From Bartonella sp. HY038 (GTDB lineage Bacteria > Pseudomonadota > Alphaproteobacteria > Rhizobiales > Rhizobiaceae), in contig NZ_CP059725.1 of the NCBI RefSeq assembly GCF_014117425.1, forward strand, positions 2,954,001 through 3,018,000: a stretch of 64,000 nt of DNA, in the 5' to 3' direction. The translations under genes and the position numbers were made by a program. How positions within the stretch are numbered: the stretch's first letter is position 1; every line of letters starts with the position of its first letter. Below are positions 1 to 9,220 of the stretch, piece by piece. The notes under the pieces are model-generated. The model saw only the letters and a program-made list of their open reading frames with translations, searched no databases and was not told where the DNA came from.

Positions 1-501
1 GTTATCCCTGGTAAAACCTATCGCATGGATTCAGATGCCACCCATTCACCAATGTTCCATCAGATTGAAGGCTTGGTGATTGATAAAACCTCCACCATTG
101 CCAATATGGTTTGGGTTTTTGAAGAATTTATTAAAGCGTTTTTTGAAGTACCATCGGTTAAAATGCGTCTTCGCCCATCCTTCTTCCCATTCACCGAGCC
201 ATCTATGGAAGTTGATATCCAATGTGACCGCTCTGGCGGCGAGATTAAATTTGGTGAAGGCAATGATTGGTTGGAAGTATTGGGTTGCGGCATGGTTAAC
301 CCCAATGTCTTACGCAACTGCAATTTAGATCCTGACGAATATCAAGGCTTTGCTTGGGGTATCGGCATTGATCGCCTCGCCATGCTTAAATATGGCATGC
401 CGGATCTGCGTGCTTTCTTTGAAGCGGATGTTCGCTGGCTTAACCATTATGGTTTCCGCCCGCTTGATATTCCAAACTTGCTAAGCGGTCTTAGTCAATA
501 A
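1..501 (+). CDS. pheS: Phenylalanyl-tRNA synthetase alpha subunit, C-terminal part (partial)
   Basis: The frame is open from base 1, so the N-terminus lies outside the window; 166 residues remain. It is the catalytic alpha subunit of the cytoplasmic alpha2beta2 enzyme that charges tRNA-Phe. The class II synthetase core is visible: the [10 protein letters not shown] segment, motif 2 around FFPFTEPS with its glutamate, and motif 3 GIGIDRLAM close to the C-terminus. It ends in TAA at 499-501, 57 bp before pheT, the usual operon partner. No internal oddities are seen. The identification is firm because both class II motifs and the adjacent pheT agree. Confidence 0.97.
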   Translation, partial: VIPGKTYRMDSDATHSPMFHQIEGLVIDKTSTIANMVWVFEEFIKAFFEVPSVKMRLRPSFFPFTEPSMEVDIQCDRSGGEIKFGEGNDWLEVLGCGMVNPNVLRNCNLDPDEYQGFAWGIGIDRLAMLKYGMPDLRAFFEADVRWLNHYGFRPLDIPNLLSGLSQ

Positions 502-558
502 GCCTTGTTACATATTGCGTGATTGCGGCGCCAAGCGCCATACCGAAAGGTTAAAAAA

Positions 559-2973
559 ATGAAATTTACTCTATCTTGGCTTAAAGAACACCTTGATACG
601 ACAGCCAGCCTTAATGAAATTACTGAGCGTCTCACCTCTATCGGTCTTGAGGTTGAAGATGTTGATACGCGTGAAGCCTTTAATGCCTTTGTTATTGCCA
701 AGGTTGTTAGCGCACAAAGACATCCTGATGCCGATAAATTACAGGTTTTATCAGTCGATACTGGTGATGGCAAACCCTTGCAAGTTGTTTGCGGTGCGCC
801 CAATGCGCGCGCCGGCCTCATTGGTGTTTTTGGTCGCCCCGGTGCTTATGTACCCGGCCTTGATGTAACACTTGCTGTTGGCAAAATTCGCGGCGTTGAA
901 AGCTTTGGCATGATGTGCTCTGAGCGCGAATTATTGCTTTCCAACGAGCATAATGGCATTATTGATCTGCCAGAAGATGCACCAATTGGTAGCTCTTTTG
1001 CGAGCTATGCAGGTCTTGATGATCCAATCATTGATGTATCAATCACCCCCAACCGTCCTGATTGCACGGGCGTTCGCGGTATTGCCCGTGATTTGGCGGC
1101 AAGTGGGCTTGGCACTTTAAAGCCGCTCAATGTTCCAGACATTCAAGGCAGTTTTGAGCCATCGATTGATGTTAGCCTTGATTTTGCAGATCAAACACCG
1201 CTTTGCCTAGGCTTTTCATGGGTTATGGTAAAGAATGTTAAAAACACCCAAAGTCCACAATGGATGCAAAAGCGCCTTACTGCCATTGGTTTACGGTCAA
1301 TCAATGCCGCAGTCGATATGACCAATTATATCACTTTTGATCTTGGTCGCCCATTACATGTTTTTGATGCCGATAAGGTTAAGGGTAATTTGACGGTTCG
1401 CCGCGCAAAAGATGGTGAAACCATTATTGCCCTTGATGGCAAGACCTATGATCTTAACAATAAGATTTGTGTCATTGCTGATAGCGCGCAAGTTGAATCA
1501 ATTGCCGGTGTTATGGGCGGCGAAGATAGCGGTGTAGATGAAAATACTACCAATATCATCATTGAATCAGCGCTTTGGGATCCCCGCAATATTGCGATGA
1601 CAGGCCGTGAGCTTGGCATTGTTACCGATGCGCGTTATCGTTTTGAGCGCGGTGTTGACCCTGAATTTATGGTTGATGGCTTAAAAATTGCCACCAATTT
1701 ACTAACCGATATGGTTGGCGGTACACCAAGCACGCTCAAAACTACTGGCTATCAAGCAGCAGACCTAAAAGTTGTCACTATGCCATTTAGCGAAATCAAG
1801 CGTCTTACTAGCCTTGATGTAAGCAAAGAACAAGCTGCACAAATTTTGGAAAGTCTTGGCTTTAAGGTTGCCATCAACGGTGAGAGCGCTAATGTAACGG
1901 TACCAAGCTGGCGCCCTGATATTGATGGTAAGGCTGACTTAGTTGAAGAAGTGATGCGTATTTATGGCATTGATAAAATTGTGCCAACACCTCTCGCAAT
2001 GCCAGCAGGCGTTGGTGAAGCAATTTTGACAACGCTACAAATTCGCACCCGCCTTGCCCGCCGCTCGCTTGCTGCTCGCGGTATGATGGAAGCCGTCACT
2101 TATTCCTTTATTTCAGAAAAAGCAGCCAATGCTTTTGGTGGTGGCGATAAAGCGCTAAAGCTCGCAAACCCAATTGCTAGCGATATGTCGGATATGCGCC
2201 CATCGCTTTTGCCGGGTCTATTATTGGCAGCGCAGCGTAATGCTGATCGTGGCTTTAATGATCTTGCACTTTTTGAAGTCTCTGGCACCTATCAAGGTGA
2301 TACAGCCGACAAGCAGCGCCGTGTTGCAGGTGGCATTCGCCGTGGTAGCGCGAAACTTGACGGCTCTGGCCGCTTTTGGTCGGGCAATGCCAAGAATGTT
2401 GATGTTTTTGATGCAAAAGCCGATGCTTTAGCTGTGCTTGATGCCTGCGGTCTTACGGCTGACAAGGTGCAAATTGAAAATGGCGGCCCAGCTTGGTATC
2501 ATCCTGGCCGTTCCGGTACAATTAAATTGGGACCAAAAGTTATTCTTGGCTATTTTGGCGAATTTCATCCAGAAACACTAGAAACCCTTGATGTATCTGG
2601 TAGCCTATGTGGTTTTGAAGTATTTATTGATGCGGTGCCAGAACCACGTAAAAAACCAACAAAGACCAAGCCTGCCTTACAATTATCACCTTTCCAAGCG
2701 GTTAGTCGTGACTTTGCTTTTGTAGTGGATAAGAATGTCACCGCCGCGGTTATTATCCGTGCCGCCCTTGGCGCCGATAAAAAGCTAATTAGTGGTGCCA
2801 AGGTCTTTGATATTTTTGAAGGCGCAAGCCTTGGCGAAGATAAAAAATCAGTAGCGATTGAAGTGGCAATCCAACCAGTTGAGCGCACATTAACCGACGC
2901 TGATTTTGAAAGTTTAGCGAAAAAGATCATCGATAATGTGGTGAAATCCACAGGCGGTAGTCTACGCGCTTAA
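559..2973 (+). CDS. pheT: Phenylalanyl-tRNA synthetase beta subunit
   Basis: This is the beta subunit of Phe-tRNA synthetase, 804 aa, close to the usual length of about 800. The open frame extends upstream to 523, but the ATG at 559 is preferred: it follows a GAAAGG ribosome site at 545-550 and gives the standard N-terminus [12 protein letters not shown]. Residues about 40-150 form the EMAPII-like tRNA-binding OB domain (HPDADKLQV... VCGAPN). The B3/B4 editing domain follows, then the B5 domain and a catalytically inactive synthetase-like core. The last ~95 residues ([15 protein letters not shown] onward) are the ferredoxin-fold anticodon-binding domain. It is co-transcribed with pheS, and a strong hairpin follows the stop codon. 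Confidence 0.97.
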   Translation: MKFTLSWLKEHLDTTASLNEITERLTSIGLEVEDVDTREAFNAFVIAKVVSAQRHPDADKLQVLSVDTGDGKPLQVVCGAPNARAGLIGVFGRPGAYVPGLDVTLAVGKIRGVESFGMMCSERELLLSNEHNGIIDLPEDAPIGSSFASYAGLDDPIIDVSITPNRPDCTGVRGIARDLAASGLGTLKPLNVPDIQGSFEPSIDVSLDFADQTPLCLGFSWVMVKNVKNTQSPQWMQKRLTAIGLRSINAAVDMTNYITFDLGRPLHVFDADKVKGNLTVRRAKDGETIIALDGKTYDLNNKICVIADSAQVESIAGVMGGEDSGVDENTTNIIIESALWDPRNIAMTGRELGIVTDARYRFERGVDPEFMVDGLKIATNLLTDMVGGTPSTLKTTGYQAADLKVVTMPFSEIKRLTSLDVSKEQAAQILESLGFKVAINGESANVTVPSWRPDIDGKADLVEEVMRIYGIDKIVPTPLAMPAGVGEAILTTLQIRTRLARRSLAARGMMEAVTYSFISEKAANAFGGGDKALKLANPIASDMSDMRPSLLPGLLLAAQRNADRGFNDLALFEVSGTYQGDTADKQRRVAGGIRRGSAKLDGSGRFWSGNAKNVDVFDAKADALAVLDACGLTADKVQIENGGPAWYHPGRSGTIKLGPKVILGYFGEFHPETLETLDVSGSLCGFEVFIDAVPEPRKKPTKTKPALQLSPFQAVSRDFAFVVDKNVTAAVIIRAALGADKKLISGAKVFDIFEGASLGEDKKSVAIEVAIQPVERTLTDADFESLAKKIIDNVVKSTGGSLRA

Positions 2974-2983
2974 GGCTAAAAAT

Positions 2984-3022
2984 GGCTTGGAATATTGAAC
3001 CCTGCTTTCAATATTCCAAGCC
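2984..3022 (+). terminator. Hairpin after pheT
   Basis: A near-perfect inverted repeat (GGCTTGGAATATTGAA paired with TTCAATATTCCAAGCC around a short loop) starts 10 bases after the pheT stop. On the plus strand it lacks a clean T-run; read on the minus strand it is followed by ATTTTT. It probably ends the pheST transcript, and may work in both directions. Confidence 0.7.
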
Positions 3023-3153
3023 AAACATTTAAGAAGCAAGAATCATTTATTTAAATGAAATGGCGGCATAAATAAAAGCCACAATATTTTCATAAAACCA
3101 ACCAATTATACGTTTAATAAAACTAATGCCGTTTTATTGAAGGGGGTAGATTT

Positions 3154-3388
3154 ATGACAATAGATAGTAAAAAAATCCTTGAAAATAGATGTTAATCCGG
3201 CCAAAGACAAGAAACCTATTCAAGAAAAATATAATAGTTTCAAAAAAACAAAAATAGGTAAAACCATAACATTTACATTTTCTGGCATTTTACTGATAAT
3301 TAGTTATATCCTCTTCATTGGTTTAACTATTCAATATATTGCATTTTTTTACGACATATTTAAGTGGTTATATAATTTAGTATTTTAA
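3154..3388 (+). pseudogene. Small single-pass membrane protein, frame broken at an A7 run
   Basis: An ATG at 3154 sits 7 bases after a strong AGGGGG ribosome site (3141-3146), yet its frame stops after 13 codons. The next frame, open from a TTG at 3179 to TAA at 3386-3388, encodes a lysine-rich N-terminus and one clear hydrophobic segment (about GKTITFTFSGILLIISYILF). Removing one A from the A7 run at 3169-3175 joins the two into a single 77-residue protein beginning MTIDSKKSLKIDVNPA. The break may be a consensus error or a phase-variable homopolymer. The family is not recognised; a small inner-membrane protein is all that can be inferred. If the TTG is the true start, the product is 69 aa. 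Confidence 0.5.
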
Positions 3389-3822
3389 TTACAATCACTT
3401 TTATTATTTATGTAACCATCATAATTACGGCGATAGCTTGCACGTTGAAGATAGAAGATGTTAGCTATTACAAACACGGATAATCAAACACCAATAATGG
3501 CGTCGCTCCAATAGATTAAGAAATAATGAGCAAGCGTAGATTCTGAAAGCTTAGCGAAAGAATCTATAATAGAATATAATCAACCAGTTGTAGGCTTTTC
3601 ATGTCGCATGCGCCAATTGCGTAGTTTAAAAAAAGATAATAACAAAGCGAAAAATCAATAATTTTTACGTATTATAATCATTAATTACCCCAATATACTG
3701 TTAATAAAGCAAGAAAAATCAATTTTAGATTTTTCTTTTAATATTGAATAAATATAGTCAACTTGCTTAAATACTAGGCATTAATTTTATATTACAAAAC
3801 ACTAAAATACAGAGGTTTTATT
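3389..3822. other. Gene-poor interval with a possible decayed ORF
   Basis: No complete gene is seen. A plus-strand frame at 3530-3661 (44 codons, no start codon) has coding-like composition and ends ...CRMRQLRSLKKDNNKAKNQ followed by TAA, so it may be the tail of a lost gene. The last ~150 bases are very AT-rich and must hold the promoter of the secreted-protein gene at 3823. I see no RNA gene or repeat. Confidence 0.35.
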
Positions 3823-4092
3823 ATGAAAAAAATTATTCTTGGTTTGGTTTTTGCTTTAACGAGCACAGCTGCATTTGCTGCTTGCACTCAAGAAGAATAT
3901 ACTGCCAAAGCAACTGAATTATCAACCAAATTTCAGCAAGTCATGATGAAAGATCCTTCCAGTGCACAAAAATGGCAAACACGTATGAGCGAAGTTGCGC
4001 AAGCTGAAGCAGCTAAAGGCAATGGTAATGACATTAATGCAGCATGCGATATGATGGATAATCTTATTAAAGAACTCGAATCTGCACTTTAA
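3823..4092 (+). CDS. Small secreted protein, paralogue 1
   Basis: This is an 89-residue protein with a clear Sec signal peptide: KK at positions 2-3, a hydrophobic stretch, and a likely cleavage after AFA near residue 19. The mature part of about 70 residues is charged and probably helical, with only two cysteines (C21 and C75) that could form a disulfide. An AGAGG ribosome site lies just upstream. It is followed by its own terminator at 4115-4146. The gene at 4574 is a clear paralogue, sharing the signal peptide layout, C21, the QKW..RM.E core and the second Cys before a D-M-x-D-x-L-I-K-E tail. The family is not recognised; the location is probably periplasmic. Confidence 0.8.
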   Translation: MKKIILGLVFALTSTAAFAACTQEEYTAKATELSTKFQQVMMKDPSSAQKWQTRMSEVAQAEAAKGNGNDINAACDMMDNLIKELESAL

Positions 4093-4114
4093 TTTTAAAT
4101 ACTGACGCATTATG

Positions 4115-4146
4115 AAAAGCATATATTGTTTTCAATATATGCTTTT
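4115..4146 (+). terminator. Intrinsic terminator of secreted-protein gene 1
   Basis: A perfect stem (AAAAGCATATATTG / CAATATATGCTTTT, TTTT loop) is followed by T residues, 22 bases after the stop codon at 4092. Confidence 0.85.
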
Positions 4147-4154
4147 TGTGTTTT

Positions 4155-4455
4155 GAACCCTTAAACAAAATTGCGATTTTAGTTATGGGGTCGCCAATTA
4201 GGATAACAACACTGCTATTGTAAGGAAATTGGTTTCCCTATCATCTGTGATGATTATTTGTTGCGCATCCTTTAACACCAACAACTTATCCATCATATCA
4301 CTTTCAAGACCACAACCAAGACGAACAAAATAGCTTTTTGTTTCATCGCTATTACCCATCTCATCATTACTGTGAGCTTTACCTGATTTTCCTCTATTAT
4401 CGCGTGATAGTGATAGTCACCGTTAAAACTATCAAATATCCTGCCCTAATCAATT
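4155..4455 (-). pseudogene. Decayed C-terminal copy of the anchored unknown gene at 4912-5748
   Basis: Read side by side, this stretch matches the 3' portion of the downstream minus-strand gene: TTAAACAAAATTGCG, GCCAATTAGGAT, TGTAAGGAAAT, GCATCTTTTAA-like words, TCAAGACCACAACCAAGACG and AAACTATCAAATAT occur in the same order at 4912-5210. The copy has stops and indels and no long frame, so it is a dead fragment. Together with the paralogous small secreted genes on each side it shows a segmental duplication in which the second gene of the first unit was lost. Confidence 0.75.
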
Positions 4456-4573
4456 ATTGCCATTATTAACTCATCGCCTAATAGCCAGTTTTGCTTGTTA
4501 CTTTAATATACACCATTTTCATGATGGGCATTTTAATATATATGACTGAAATTCAATCCATGAGGGGTTTATA

Positions 4574-4837
4574 ATGAAAAGAACTATTCTTTCTATCATC
4601 TTTGCAATGTCGACAACACTCGCTTTTGCAAATTGCACTGAAGATGAATTACGAGCAAAGAATATGGAGCTTAACCAAAAGGTAAATAAAGCTATCACGG
4701 ACAATCCTGAAAATTCGCAAAAATGGTATGCCCGTATGGCAGAACTTAGCGAAAATTGGACGTCTGAAAATGATGATATTAATAAATTTTGCGATATGCT
4801 TGATAAGCTTATCAAGGAAGTTGACGCTGGATTATAA
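4574..4837 (+). CDS. Small secreted protein, paralogue 2
   Basis: This is an 87-residue paralogue of the gene at 3823. It has a signal peptide with KR at residues 2-3 and an AFA cleavage motif near residue 19, then a charged mature chain of about 68 residues. Cysteines at 21 and 73 occupy the same places as in paralogue 1. A GAGGGG ribosome site (4561-4566) precedes the ATG. A terminator follows at about 4863-4899, and a convergent minus-strand gene ends just beyond. Function is unknown; periplasmic or secreted location is inferred from the signal peptide only. Confidence 0.8.
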   Translation: MKRTILSIIFAMSTTLAFANCTEDELRAKNMELNQKVNKAITDNPENSQKWYARMAELSENWTSENDDINKFCDMLDKLIKEVDAGL

Positions 4838-4862
4838 GGATTAGCTTCTCCATTACAGTGAT

Positions 4863-4899
4863 AAGAAGAGTATATTGGAAATATTATACTCTTTTCTTA
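4863..4899 (+). terminator. Terminator of secreted-protein gene 2
   Basis: The inverted repeat AAGAGTATA ... TATACTCTT is followed by a T-rich stretch (TTCTTATTTGTTTTTTG). It lies between two convergent genes and may serve both. Confidence 0.65.
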
Positions 4900-4911
4900 T
4901 TTGTTTTTTGT

Positions 4912-5748
4912 TTAAACAAAATTACCTTTCCAATCAACCGGACGCCAATTAGGATTATCATACCAATCCTGTAAGGAAATGGGTTTCATCCTATCACCTG
5001 TTATGGCAATTCGCCTCGCATCTTTTAACGACAACAACTCATCCATAACATCGTTCTCAAGACTGCAACCGAGGCGAATAAAATAGTTATCAGCCTTATC
5101 AGCATTGCTCACCTCAATATTACTTTGAGCTTCGTCTTGCCTTGCCCTATTATCTTGCTTGATAGTGATGGTTACCTTCAAAAAACTATCAAATATTTTG
5201 CCTTTAATCGGATAGCGCCAAATCGACTTATAAAATCCAGAATCAATAATATTTTGGTGTGTTGCAGCTTGGCTTGCCAAAAAGGTGTTAGCGTAGCCTT
5301 GTTTTTGAAATTTTAGAGCGATATCGTCAGCCATAAGATTAGCATTGGCTAGGCTTACTGACTTTATCGGAATATCAATGGTATAGCCAGTAATATATCC
5401 TGCCTCTATGTTAATGATGAATGTTGCACTTAGCGGCAATTGAATAGGGGAACTATTATAAAGCCAAATATCATAGACACCCAAAAAATCGCTGCTAACG
5501 TCATTTTTTCCAAACAAAAAACCCGGCCATGAATCATCATGCAGCTCATTATTATGATTATGCAATGCATCAAAGGGATCGATGTTATTATTGTTAAAAA
5601 AATCTCGAAAGGGTTGCAATAGTTGTAAATGGATTGTCTTTATGACCGTTGGCTTCTTAGAAAAAAATTTAACGATACTAAAACCAGCAAATGCAAGAAG
5701 CGGTAGCCCCAAGATTATTCGCCGTTTTACAAAAGCCATCTTAACCAT
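4912..5748 (-). CDS. N-terminally anchored protein of unknown function
   Basis: This 278-aa protein is not assigned to a family. Residues about 11-27 (IILGLPLLAFAGFSIVKFF) after a KRR cluster form a signal anchor or uncleaved signal, so the bulk should face the periplasm. The rest is soluble with no recognisable catalytic motif. An AAGG just upstream of the first ATG supports the start used; a second ATG three codons later (5739) is possible. Its C-terminal third exists as a degraded second copy at 4155-4455. It is convergent with the small secreted gene at 4574; the duplicated pairing suggests the two products may be linked, but this is inference only. Confidence 0.7.
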   Translation of the reverse strand: MVKMAFVKRRIILGLPLLAFAGFSIVKFFSKKPTVIKTIHLQLLQPFRDFFNNNNIDPFDALHNHNNELHDDSWPGFLFGKNDVSSDFLGVYDIWLYNSSPIQLPLSATFIINIEAGYITGYTIDIPIKSVSLANANLMADDIALKFQKQGYANTFLASQAATHQNIIDSGFYKSIWRYPIKGKIFDSFLKVTITIKQDNRARQDEAQSNIEVSNADKADNYFIRLGCSLENDVMDELLSLKDARRIAITGDRMKPISLQDWYDNPNWRPVDWKGNFV

Positions 5749-6017
5749 AAAACCTTCGACAACTCGTTAAAATGTGATTGAAGATTATTTTTCATAAACT
5801 TACAAATATTAGGCATTATTGAAGGTAATTTGATATTGAACCTAGCCCAAAACAATTGGACGATTTTACCGTCAGCAATTAGAGCAATATTGTAAAAACC
5901 TCACTATAATTTTTATATACTAACCTTATAGCAGATTAAAAAACTCTGGGAAGAGTATTTTATTAAAATAAATAAATTCAATAATTTAGCTTAAGCTAAC
6001 AATATAATATAAGAAAA
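5749..6017. other. AT-rich intergenic interval
   Basis: This interval holds the upstream region of the minus-strand gene ending at 4912. I see no ORF with a credible start, no RNA gene and no repeat. Confidence 0.5.
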
Positions 6018-6051
6018 TAAAAAGGCATGTATTGTTTCCAATACATGCCTT
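6018..6051 (-). terminator. Intrinsic terminator of acnA
   Basis: A perfect 13-bp stem (AAGGCATGTATTG / CAATACATGCCTT, loop of four) is followed on the minus strand by TTTATTTTC. It lies about 50 bases past the acnA stop. Confidence 0.9.
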
Positions 6052-6101
6052 CATTCAGTGCAACAGCATCAGACATTTAGTCCGCCTGACTATTTTCACC
6101 G

Positions 6102-8798
6102 TTATTTATTTTGCTTGGCCAAATTGCGCAGAACATATTGCAAGATACCGCCATTATGGAGGTAATCAAGCTCTTCTAGCGTATCAACACGGCAAAGAAG
6201 TGGTACTTCCTTAATGCTGCCATCACCGCAAGTAATGGTTGCCTTGGTCATCTGGCGTGGCTTGATTTCATTCAACCCCTCAATAGTGACAGTTTCTTCA
6301 CCATTTAGCCCAAGAGTTTTCCAACTCGTACCTTCTTCAAAAACAAAAGGCACAATACCCATACCAACTAGGTTGGAACGGTGGATACGCTCAAATGATT
6401 GGGCAATAACCGCACGCACACCTAGAAGATTGGTGCCCTTAGCTGCCCAGTCGCGTGATGAACCATTACCATATTCAATACCGGCAAATACCACCAATGG
6501 AACGCCATCATGCTTATATTGCATGGCTGCATCATAGATGGATTCTTCTTCCTTAGATGGGTAATGAATAGTGTAACCACCTTCACGCCCGTTTTCACCA
6601 AGCATGAAATTGCGAATACGAATATTGGCAAAAGTACCGCGCATCATAACTTCATGGTTACCACGACGGGTACCATATTGGTTAAAATCTGCAGGCTTTA
6701 CACCATGTTCCATAAGATAACGGCCAGCTGGCGAATCTGCCTTAATCGAGCCTGCAGGTGAAATATGGTCGGTGGTAATTTTGTCGCCAAAAAGACCAAG
6801 AATATGTGCCTTTTCAATGTCTTTTACTGCGGTTGGTACGCGTGGCATATTTTCAAAATAAGGCGGATTACGCACATAGGTTGAATTATCATCCCAAGCA
6901 TAGGTTTTACCTTCTGGCACTTTTACTTGCTGCCAGTTAATATCACCCTTGAACACATCGGCATATTTTTCCGAAAATAGCTTACGTGTAATATTTTCTT
7001 CAATAAATTCTTGGATCTCTTTTGATGATGGCCAAATATCTTTAAGATAAACAGGTTGCCCATCAGAACCGGTACCAATTGGATCCTTGGTTAAATCTTT
7101 GCGCACGGTACCTGCAAGCGCGTGAGCGACAACAAGTGGTGGGCTTGCAAGATAGTTTGCCTGAACATCAGGTGATACGCGGCCTTCAAAGTTACGATTA
7201 CCGGAAAGAACGGCCGCCGCAATAAGCCCCTTATCATTGATGGTTTTTGAAACTGGCGCAGGCAATGGTCCTGAATTACCAATACAGGTGGTGCAACCAA
7301 AGCCAACAAGGTTGAAACCAAGCGCATCAAGATCTTTTTGCAAGCCTGAACTTTTTAAATAAGCTTCAACCACTTGGCTACCTGGAGCAAGCGAGGTTTT
7401 CACCCAAGGCTTAGCTTTCAGCCCCTTGGCAACTGCATTACGAGCCAAAAGACCTGCAGCAATCAAAACGCTTGGATTTGATGTATTGGTGCAAGAAGTG
7501 ATTGCGGCAATCACCACATCACCATGGCCAAGATCGAAATCTTCACCTTCAACTGGATAGCGATCCTGTTGACCTGTTGTTTTCTTATATTCATTTTCAA
7601 GCGCGATATCGTAATTAGCACCAACATCTTCAATTGGCATACGCCCTTCAGGACGCTTAGGACCAGCCATTGATGAAACAACGGTGCTGATATCCAATTC
7701 AACCACATCGGTAAAGATTGGATCGGCTTGGCCTGCTTCACGCCATAGCCCTTGCGCACGCGAATAGGCTTCAACAAGCTTGATGCGATGTTCGTCACGA
7801 CCCGTCATGGTAAGATAACGTACGGTCTCGCTATCAATTGGGAAGAAGCCACAGGTTGCGCCATATTCAGGACCCATATTAGCAATGGTCGCACGGTCAG
7901 CAAGGGTCAAATGATCAAGGCCGGGGCCGAAAAATTCAACAAATTTGCCCACAACGCCTTTTTTACGCAACATCTGGGTTACGGTCAAAACCAGATCGGT
8001 TGCGGTAATGCCTTCGCGGATTTTACCGGTAAGACGGAAGCCAATAACTTCTGGAAGCAGCATGGAGACGGGCTGGCCAAGCATACTTGCTTCAGCTTCA
8101 ATACCACCAACACCCCAACCAAGAACACCAAGACCATTGACCATGGTGGTGTGGGAATCGGTACCAACGCAAGTATCAGGATAAGCAACGGTTTCGCCGC
8201 TATCTTCACGGATCCAAACTGATTGGGCAAGATATTCCACATTAACCTGATGGCAAATACCCGTACCTGGCGGCACAACGCGGAAGTTTTTAAAGGCTTG
8301 CTGACCCCATTTCAAAAAGCGATAACGTTCGCCATTGCGCTCATATTCAAGGTCCACATTGTGTTTAAATGCGAGTGGATTGCCGAAATCATCAACAATA
8401 ACCGAGTGGTCGATCACAAGATCAACCGGTACTAAAGGATTAATAGATTCAGGATCATCGCCAAGCTTAACCATCGCATCACGCATGGCAGCAAGATCAA
8501 CCACTGCAGGGACACCAGTAAAATCCTGCATCAATACACGAGCTGGGCGATAGGCAATTTCTGCCCCTGCACTGCCCTTATCATTAAGCCATTTGGCAAC
8601 GCTTTCGATGTCCTCTTTCTTGACCGAGCGACCATCTTCAAAACGCAAAAGATTTTCAAGAAGCACTTTCATGGAAAAAGGCAGTTTTGAAACCCCTTCT
8701 AGACCATTTTTTTCAGCTTCAATTAAACTATAGTAAACATATTCTTTGCCATCAACATCAAGTGTTTTGCGGCATTTAAAACTATCAACTTGCGACAC
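6102..8798 (-). CDS. acnA: Aconitate hydratase A
   Basis: This is the TCA-cycle aconitase that interconverts citrate and isocitrate with a [4Fe-4S] cluster in the cytosol; 898 aa, typical for the AcnA/IRP-like class. The three cluster cysteines are present: one in ITSCTNTSNPS (about residue 435) and two in CTTCIGNSGP (about 501 and 504). The C-terminal swivel domain with YGNGSSRDWAAKG (substrate-binding arginine and serines) is intact. The start is a GTG (8796-8798) preceded by AAGGAC about 10 bases upstream and gives the family's N-terminus MSQVDSFKCRKTL. A strong terminator follows. It is divergent from the ccm operon across about 420 bases. Confidence 0.97.
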   Translation of the reverse strand: MSQVDSFKCRKTLDVDGKEYVYYSLIEAEKNGLEGVSKLPFSMKVLLENLLRFEDGRSVKKEDIESVAKWLNDKGSAGAEIAYRPARVLMQDFTGVPAVVDLAAMRDAMVKLGDDPESINPLVPVDLVIDHSVIVDDFGNPLAFKHNVDLEYERNGERYRFLKWGQQAFKNFRVVPPGTGICHQVNVEYLAQSVWIREDSGETVAYPDTCVGTDSHTTMVNGLGVLGWGVGGIEAEASMLGQPVSMLLPEVIGFRLTGKIREGITATDLVLTVTQMLRKKGVVGKFVEFFGPGLDHLTLADRATIANMGPEYGATCGFFPIDSETVRYLTMTGRDEHRIKLVEAYSRAQGLWREAGQADPIFTDVVELDISTVVSSMAGPKRPEGRMPIEDVGANYDIALENEYKKTTGQQDRYPVEGEDFDLGHGDVVIAAITSCTNTSNPSVLIAAGLLARNAVAKGLKAKPWVKTSLAPGSQVVEAYLKSSGLQKDLDALGFNLVGFGCTTCIGNSGPLPAPVSKTINDKGLIAAAVLSGNRNFEGRVSPDVQANYLASPPLVVAHALAGTVRKDLTKDPIGTGSDGQPVYLKDIWPSSKEIQEFIEENITRKLFSEKYADVFKGDINWQQVKVPEGKTYAWDDNSTYVRNPPYFENMPRVPTAVKDIEKAHILGLFGDKITTDHISPAGSIKADSPAGRYLMEHGVKPADFNQYGTRRGNHEVMMRGTFANIRIRNFMLGENGREGGYTIHYPSKEEESIYDAAMQYKHDGVPLVVFAGIEYGNGSSRDWAAKGTNLLGVRAVIAQSFERIHRSNLVGMGIVPFVFEEGTSWKTLGLNGEETVTIEGLNEIKPRQMTKATITCGDGSIKEVPLLCRVDTLEELDYLHNGGILQYVLRNLAKQNK

Positions 8799-9220
8799 GA
8801 CTGTTCGTCCTTATGCTTGCGGGCCAGAGAACGAACCAACTCACTGCAGGTCAAGGCTACAAGCGAGGTGCGGGTGCAGTCATTTCCGCTGTCCGCCCCT
8901 TTCAACCAAGATTTTTAAAATATTGTTTTTAAAAATTAGATTGGGAGATCGGCCCAAAATCGTCAACCACGCCGACCGCTGGCATGACTGTTCTTCTTAT
9001 AGAGGTTTTTTTGGAACTGTTCCAGAGTTAAATATTCAAAAACGAATGACTCAATAAAAATTCCTCCACCTCTATTGTTTGTAATAAGTATTTTAAAGTG
9101 ATTTTAAAAGAGCAAAACTAGCCTTTTTCGGAAAATACCGTTAAACCAAGTCTTTAATTGTTTAAATTGGGCAAATTTTTTAAAACTCCAACCAAAAAAC
9201 GCCCGGTGACAGAGGATAGA
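8799..9220. promoter_or_regulatory. Divergent acnA / ccm control region
   Basis: About 420 bases separate the acnA GTG from the chosen ccmA ATG. Both transcripts must start here. The half next to acnA is GC-richer than the surroundings. A perfect 13-base palindrome, TGGAACTGTTCCA, lies at 9012-9024. No consensus promoter can be assigned with confidence, and no RNA structure was recognised. Confidence 0.4.

Noticed and set aside
3530..3661. Intact small gene in the interval after the broken membrane protein
   Set aside because: The frame has coding-like composition but no start codon. It is noted only as a possible remnant.
7752..8222. 156-codon plus-strand frame antisense to acnA
   Set aside because: It lies entirely opposite conserved aconitase motifs and has no ribosome site or recognisable domain.
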